From SVEL01 sp045126475 (GTDB taxonomy: Bacteria > Bacillota > Clostridia > Lachnospirales > Lachnospiraceae), in contig JBGVOL010000013.1 in NCBI GenBank assembly GCA_045126475.1, positions 1 through 60,156 on the forward strand: a stretch of DNA of 60,156 nucleotides, read 5' to 3'. The translations under genes were made by a program, and so were the position numbers. The stretch's first letter is position 1. Each line of letters begins with the position of its first letter. Of the stretch, positions 60,049 to 60,156 are shown piece by piece. The notes beneath the pieces were generated by a model. It saw only the letters and a program-made list of their open reading frames with translations, was not told the origin of the DNA and made no database searches.

Positions 60049-60088
60049 AGAGAAACAAAGTTTCTCTTAATGGCTTCACAAAGTGAAG
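60049..60088 (+). repeat. Two leader hairpins before 16S rRNA
   Basis: AGAGAAAC-AAA-GTTTCTCT (60049-60067) and CTTCAC-AAA-GTGAAG (60074-60088). Probably processing or antitermination leader structure. Confidence 0.65.
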
Positions 60089-60096
60089 ACAGTATT

Positions 60097-60156
<60 letters not shown>

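Overview
The window is about 38% G+C chromosomal DNA from a low-G+C Gram-positive anaerobe of the Clostridia, most likely a motile member of the Lachnospiraceae. Grounds: the origin gene order rpmH-dnaA-dnaN-yaaA-recF-gyrB-gyrA, the monoderm set rnpA-yidD-yidC-jag-mnmE-mnmG-rsmG-parA-parB, AGGAGG ribosome binding sites, SigD-type flagellin control, and a tight-adherence (Tad/Flp) locus with no outer-membrane secretin. Genus cannot be fixed from the sequence.

Layout. 1-3.8 kb (- strand): a macro-domain ADP-ribose hydrolase (cut by the window edge) overlapping a membrane-bound EAL c-di-GMP phosphodiesterase, a small BFD-type [2Fe-2S] protein and an all-hydrophobic glycine pentad-repeat protein. 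4-7.4 kb: an XRE regulator with an ABC ATPase and permease. 7.6-14.4 kb: nitroreductase, methyl-accepting chemotaxis protein, HflC/HflK and an aconitase-family hydratase. 14.5-21.5 kb: a flagellar block (DUF2508 protein, large DUF6240/FliK-like protein, SigD promoter, flagellin, FliS) whose last gene is glycogen branching enzyme glgB, start-stop coupled to fliS. 21.7-31.1 kb (+ strand): a complete Tad/Flp pilus operon, followed by a rhomboid protease. It has a TTG/ATT/ATC/TTG series of non-AUG starts, a frameshifted TadC and a TadE-like protein with two Cys/His modules. 32.3-36.9 kb: flavodoxin-SCP2 fusion, histidine kinase, HIT protein, MurG and an HD-GYP-like protein.

37-50 kb is the classical left flank of oriC, all on the - strand except two inserted + strand genes: DUF4446 protein, parB, parA, two perfect parS sites around a Nudix gene, a DegS/DegU-like pair, an alpha/beta hydrolase, rsmG, mnmG, mnmE, jag, yidC, yidD, rnpA, rpmH. 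oriC is bipartite, with DnaA boxes upstream of dnaA (about 50.2-50.55 kb) and between dnaA and dnaN. To the right, dnaN, yaaA, recF, gyrB and gyrA run with the fork. The window ends with a structured element, tRNA-Ser(GCU), tandem rRNA promoters and the first bases of a 16S rRNA gene.

Functionally the left half is a surface and motility neighbourhood (flagellin, chemotaxis, c-di-GMP turnover, Tad pilus); the right half is replication, segregation, tRNA modification and membrane insertion. Main points for follow-up: non-AUG initiation in the Tad operon, the TadC frameshift at a T7 run, a parS site embedded in an intrinsic terminator, and the fliS-glgB coupling.
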